A stretch of DNA of 64,000 bases from positions 310,001 through 374,000 of the forward strand of contig NJBM01000001.1 in assembly GCA_005223045.1 (NCBI GenBank), given 5' to 3'. Both the position numbers and the translations under genes were made by a program. This stretch comes from Planctomycetes bacterium B3_Pla (GTDB lineage: Bacteria; Planctomycetota; Phycisphaerae; Sedimentisphaerales; Anaerobacaceae). Positions 60,700 through 64,000 of this stretch are shown here, piece after piece. The notes under the pieces were generated by a model that had not been told where the DNA came from, searched no databases, and saw nothing but the letters and a program-made list of their open reading frames with translations. The stretch's first letter is position 1; each line of letters starts with the position of its first letter.

Positions 60700-62057
60700 T
60701 ACTCTTTTCTCCTTGTCTGATCGGTAGGGGCAGGCCTGCGTGTCTGCCCAGGGCAACCACATAGGGTTGCCCCTACTCGTCCCAATGCTTCGAACATCGC
60801 CAGCACGTTCTCTGTGGGCGTGTTACATTGGATATTATGAACGGTGGCGAAGACGAATCCGTTCTTCGCGTTGAATATCTCTTCGCGTTCGGCGACCTGT
60901 TGACGGACTTCATCGGGCTTGCCAAAAGGCAGCGTCTTTTGAGTATCGGCGCCGCCTCCCCAGAATATGATCCTGCCGCCATATTTTTCAACGAGCAACT
61001 GCGGTTCCATATCCTTGGCGGAGGTCTGGACGGGATTGAGGATGTCAAAGCCCGCTTCGATAAATCCCTCAATTAACGGCTCACAGCCGCCGCAGCAGTG
61101 CTTCATGGATTTCCACTTAGTGTTGGCGTGAATCCAATCGTTAAGTTTCCTGCTGTACGGCAGATAAAGTTCCCGATACGTATCCGGGCTGCAAAACAAT
61201 GTGTTCTGTGCCGCCAGGTCGGTCCCGTCCAGCCATACGGCGTGTACCCTGTCGCCGACGGCCTGGTGAATCCGCTGGAGATTCTTTACCGCAATCTCAG
61301 CCTGGCCGGCAAAGACATCTTTTATGTACTCTCTTCGCGAGATCGTGCTGATATACCATTCCTCGATATCACGAATTCCTTTTGGATGTTTGAGAAATGC
61401 CGCCGGCACAAGCGCTATATCGCCGAAAGCGGTTCCGGGCAATCCGGTTGTTATCGCAAGGTCGGTATTATCATAGAGATCGCGTGCGCGCTGTTCATAG
61501 AGCTTGAGGTCTTCTTCGCCGACGAGTGCAAAATCCTCAAGGTTGTCGGCAGGATCAAGCTTAGCCTCGTCAATCGGCTCCTGGCGGACAATATCGTCAA
61601 AGTAAAATCCGCCTTTGGGCATCCGGCCCGAAGCGGGAGCGGACTTATCGCCCTGGGGGTACTGCAGAACATCGCCGTTCGGCTCCGGCTCGGTATTGAA
61701 CTTGCCTGCGACCAGTACATCTGTGCCGTCAAAAGTTCTCCATGGTTTCCAGTCCACATCTGCGAAACCAAAATGATTCCTGGTTCCGGGCAGATTCACC
61801 GTATCAATCCCCAACATATCCCGCAGATCCGCCGCCACCTCGCCGAGCATCTGATAGGGTTCGACAACCTTTACAGCAGCGCCCGGCTCATCCAGCCCGA
61901 GGGCCCGGCGCAGATTCGCAATCACGCTTACGTGAGCTCCCGTGCCCAGCGTTCCGCCCAAATCAACGGGCACGCGATCCACCGGCTGGTAGCTCAGAGC
62001 CTTGAGCACCCGCTGCCTGGAGGTCATAGCCGGCTGTTTATTTGAATTATCGCTCAT
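60699..62057 (-). CDS. Uroporphyrinogen decarboxylase-like protein (UroD/MtaA fold)
   Basis: A 452-residue protein of the UroD superfamily. RQRVLKALSYQPVDRVPVDLGG at the start and SMKHCCGGCEPLIEGFIEAGFDILNPVQTSA near residue 340 are typical of the planctomycete paralogues that are not heme enzymes; several act as corrinoid methyltransferases. ATG 62057 has GGAG upstream. The last about 30 residues (from VGATLCGCPGQTRRPAPT) are encoded by a 53-bp intergenic-type element. It is coupled to the sulfatase by a TAATG overlap, so both probably serve one catabolic route. Confidence 0.88.
   Translation of the reverse strand: MSDNSNKQPAMTSRQRVLKALSYQPVDRVPVDLGGTLGTGAHVSVIANLRRALGLDEPGAAVKVVEPYQMLGEVAADLRDMLGIDTVNLPGTRNHFGFADVDWKPWRTFDGTDVLVAGKFNTEPEPNGDVLQYPQGDKSAPASGRMPKGGFYFDDIVRQEPIDEAKLDPADNLEDFALVGEEDLKLYEQRARDLYDNTDLAITTGLPGTAFGDIALVPAAFLKHPKGIRDIEEWYISTISRREYIKDVFAGQAEIAVKNLQRIHQAVGDRVHAVWLDGTDLAAQNTLFCSPDTYRELYLPYSRKLNDWIHANTKWKSMKHCCGGCEPLIEGFIEAGFDILNPVQTSAKDMEPQLLVEKYGGRIIFWGGGADTQKTLPFGKPDEVRQQVAEREEIFNAKNGFVFATVHNIQCNTPTENVLAMFEALGRVGATLCGCPGQTRRPAPTDQTRRKE
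60724..60776 (-). repeat. 53-bp GTAGGGGC element, copy 2, inside the UroD-like gene
   Basis: Reverse complement of 53822-53874 except at three positions. It is read in frame as part of the C-terminus of the UroD-like protein. Confidence 0.88.
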
Positions 62058-62246
62058 AACGAATCTCCACAATCGGTTTTGAGTTTTTGGCACGTTTGCT
62101 TAACTCAAAACTGTTAATTGCCGGCATTCTATCACGTTTTCAGCATCATTACAAAGGTAAACGCTATACCCTATTTCTTTGTTAGTGTTGTCCCTGATCT
62201 GTTTTTGTCTTGCTTTTCGGCAAGAAATTTGAGATAATTAACAAAT

Positions 62247-62311
62247 GGCGGATAGCGTAGAGCGGATAGCGGATAAGGCATAGGCTCTTAATACGCTATA
62301 CGCTGTTTTTT
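62247..62311. repeat. GCGGATAGCG-word hairpin
   Basis: GGCGGATAGCGTAGAGCGG words face ACGCTATACGCTG words across a short spacer. The same words are found in frame inside the propeller gene at 13172-13218. Confidence 0.75.
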
Positions 62312-62332
62312 ATATGCGAAAGGACGTAAACC

Positions 62333-63457
62333 ATGGGAAATAACAGACTTAACGCATTGCCGATTTGTGACAATCGAAAACCGAAAATCGAAAACCGAAA
62401 ATACATTCGGCAACCGTTCATAGCCGCAACCTTTGTGCCTTTGTGCCTTTGTGCCTTTGTGCTCTTTAACCTGAGTTGCAGATCCAAGAGCACTGAGGAA
62501 TCCAAGGCCGATAAATCCGAACCTAATGCCGTTGCTACATCGGTCGCCGACGATGTTGCCGTTACGGTCAACGGAGTCGATATCCTCCGGAGCGAGGTGG
62601 AAAAGCTCATCAGGCCTCAGCTTGATGCGGTGGCCGAACAGGCCAGACAACAGCCGCCCCAGGTGCTTGCGCAAATCGCCGCCCAGTTCAGACAGGAGAC
62701 CCTGGAACAGCTCATCCGCAGGCAATTGCTGGACGGAAAGATACAGCAGTCCAACATCATAGTCACCGACGAAGAGGTAATGAGCCAGATCCGAGAGATT
62801 GCCTCGGCCCAGGAATTGTCGGTGGAGGATTTCTTCAAGACATTGGAGCAGTACGGCAGCAGTGCTGAGGAAATAAAAGAGGACGTTCGCAGAGGACTTT
62901 CACGCAACAAGTTCATGGAAATCCAATGGGCGGGCAAGATAAACGTCACAGAAGACGATGCGAAGCAGTATTACGACGAGAAACCGGAGCGTTTTAGAGT
63001 GCCCGAGCAAGTCAGAGTCAGCCATATCCTCATTACACCCGAAGCCGGCGCCGATCCAAACGAGGCCCAAGCAAAGGCCAGGATAAAGAGTGAAGATTTG
63101 CTCAGACAAATCAAAGGCGGAGCAGATTTTGCCGAATTAGCCAGGACCAATTCTTCCTGCCCGTCAGCCCCGGATGGCGGCGATCTGAACTTCTTCCCAA
63201 GAGGTAAGACAACACCGGCTTTTGAGAAGGTAGCTTTCGAGTTGGACATCGGGCAGATGAGCGACGTGGTGGAAACCGAATTCGGGTACCACATAATAAA
63301 AGCCACCGGCCACAAAGATCCAAGTGTCATTTCGTTTGAGCGGGCTAAGGACAGGATAATAGCACAGCTAACGGCACAGAAACAGTCTGCATTCGCCGAA
63401 AACTTCCTCAAGACGCTCAAGGCCGAAGCTGAAATAACCTATCCGTCAGGCCAATAG
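62333..63457 (+). CDS. Parvulin-type peptidyl-prolyl isomerase lipoprotein (PpiC/SurA-like)
   Basis: A 374-residue protein. A SurA-like N-terminal helical domain spans about residues 60-200 (VAVTVNGVDILRSEVEKLI). The parvulin domain follows: VRVSHILITPEAGADPNEA, IKGGADFAELARTNSSCPSAPDGGDLNFFPRGK and FELDIGQMSDVVETEFGYHIIKATG. It should help fold proteins outside the inner membrane. The signal region is odd: residues 13-24 come from CGAAAA-type words, and the hydrophobic core (TFVPLCLCAFVLF) comes from four exact 8-bp CCTTTGTG repeats. FNLSC may serve as a weak lipobox. Earlier start codons are absent, so this signal seems real. Confidence 0.88.
   Translation: MGNNRLNALPICDNRKPKIENRKYIRQPFIAATFVPLCLCAFVLFNLSCRSKSTEESKADKSEPNAVATSVADDVAVTVNGVDILRSEVEKLIRPQLDAVAEQARQQPPQVLAQIAAQFRQETLEQLIRRQLLDGKIQQSNIIVTDEEVMSQIREIASAQELSVEDFFKTLEQYGSSAEEIKEDVRRGLSRNKFMEIQWAGKINVTEDDAKQYYDEKPERFRVPEQVRVSHILITPEAGADPNEAQAKARIKSEDLLRQIKGGADFAELARTNSSCPSAPDGGDLNFFPRGKTTPAFEKVAFELDIGQMSDVVETEFGYHIIKATGHKDPSVISFERAKDRIIAQLTAQKQSAFAENFLKTLKAEAEITYPSGQ
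62372..62401. repeat. AATCGAAAACCG words inside the PpiC-like gene
   Basis: Two alternating copies of AATCGAAAACCGAAA, encoding NRKPKIENRK. They resemble the words at 21121-21182. Confidence 0.8.
62430..62461. repeat. Four tandem CCTTTGTG octamers encoding a signal peptide core
   Basis: Four exact 8-bp copies. Because 8 is not a multiple of 3, the reading frame cycles and gives Phe-Val-Pro-Leu-Cys-Leu-Cys-Ala in 24 bases, all hydrophobic. Confidence 0.95.
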
Positions 63458-63506
63458 TCGTTGTCCGGCACAAATCGCCGGTGTTTGCCCCGGGGCAGGC
63501 TCGCCT

Positions 63507-64000
63507 TTACTTAAGAAGCGTGGCCGGGTCGAGGTTGACGGCTTCTATGCCCTTGAAGTATTGTGCCGTGCCGACCTTCAACTCTATCGTGGCCTCTTCA
63601 TCGCAGACGATAATGCCCTTTTCGTGCATTTGCAGGGCGCTGATTGTCCATATATGATTGATGCTGCCTTCCACGGCGTGCCGCAATGCGTTAGCCTTAT
63701 TGTGGCCGTTGACGATAATTATCACTTCTTCGGCATCCATAACAGTGCCGACGCCTACGGTCAACGCCGTTTTGGGCACCTTGTTGATGTCGTTGTCAAA
63801 GAACCGCGAATTGGCCACGATTGTGTCGTAGGTGAGAGTTTTCACGCGGGTCCTGGACGACAATGACGAACCCGGCTCATTAAACGCGATATGACCGTCC
63901 GGGCCAATACCGCCGACAAAGAGCTTCACGCCGCCCAGCTCCTTTATCTTTTCTTCGTAGCGCACGCATTCGGCTTCAGGGTCCGGCGCGTTGCCGTCGA
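63507..64000 (-). CDS. nagB: Glucosamine-6-phosphate deaminase, C-terminal part
   Basis: NagB converts glucosamine-6-phosphate to fructose-6-phosphate and ammonia. The gene runs off the right edge, so the N-terminal third is missing. Visible family motifs are [41 protein letters not shown] with the catalytic Asp/His region, [28 protein letters not shown] and [14 protein letters not shown]. The C-terminus ends LDPATLLK. A short GTG-initiated frame at 63965 is not the true start. Confidence 0.95.
   Translation of the reverse strand, partial: DGNAPDPEAECVRYEEKIKELGGVKLFVGGIGPDGHIAFNEPGSSLSSRTRVKTLTYDTIVANSRFFDNDINKVPKTALTVGVGTVMDAEEVIIIVNGHNKANALRHAVEGSINHIWTISALQMHEKGIIVCDEEATIELKVGTAQYFKGIEAVNLDPATLLK

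Noticed and set aside
61098-62045. Forward 315-codon ORF opposite the UroD-like gene
   Set aside because: Antisense of a supported gene; no domain is recognisable in it.

Overview
The window looks like chromosome from a Planctomycetota bacterium, most likely of the Phycisphaerae/Sedimentisphaerales kind. This is an inference. It rests on a nine-gene array of prepilin-type proteins with H-X9-DG-like C-termini, a Tat-exported sulfatase with HEAT-like repeats, a Tat-type sugar epimerase-like protein, an S55 peptidase, two KdsB-type enzymes, and short housekeeping operons broken up by repeats. No rRNA or tRNA gene was recognised; the one clear RNA gene is RNase P RNA (about 28176-28581).

Layout. 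1-3492: cofactor and ribosome genes (partial membrane protein, ribE, pdxA, a four-helix-bundle IVP/S23-like gene, rsmA). 3495-11710: nine tandem pseudopilin genes of three sequence classes (order A B A B B B C A C). The array is headed by two copies of a segment holding the rsmA 3' end and a sigma70-like promoter. 11734-23282: reverse-strand S55 peptidase and beta-propeller genes, forward TPR and RluA-family genes, then reverse trkH-trkA and recG. 23429-32086: pcm, a TSUP permease, a lipoprotein, nadB, an FMN reductase-like gene, rnpB, ilvC, a sugar isomerase-like gene and queG. 31959-39109: a probable acid-sugar cluster (DapA/NanA-type aldolase, sodium symporter, KdsB paralogue, unrecognised protein, large exported toroid-like protein). 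39210-49655: mtnP, a lipoprotein, pyrG, an AT-rich cyclase-like gene between inverted repeats, kdsB, a protease-TPR protein and a ribose-type ABC transporter. 50099-51882: an AT-rich three-gene operon (membrane protein, cytidine deaminase, HAD nucleotidase) that looks acquired. 52390-64000: a DUF503 gene, membrane protein, purM, purF, thioesterase, MFS sugar porter, a UroD-like plus sulfatase pair, a parvulin-type lipoprotein and partial nagB.

The most unusual feature is the repeat landscape. At least eight families of short-word, STRR-like repeats occur. Most are built as words on one side and their reverse complements on the other. Some are empty hairpins between genes. Others bracket a gene: the IVP-like gene (2137-2598), the cyclase-like gene (42386-43324), the MFS porter and rnpB. 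Several run into coding sequence: the pdxA C-terminus, kdsB interior, propeller interior, ABC permease N-terminus, UroD-like C-terminus, and the signal peptide of the PpiC-like lipoprotein, which is made of four 8-bp repeats. The IVP cassette is the best candidate for an undescribed mobile system. The TM/deaminase/nucleotidase operon is the best candidate for an undescribed nucleotide-based, possibly defensive, system.

All calls come from reading sequence and translations by eye; no alignment, HMM or structure prediction was run.
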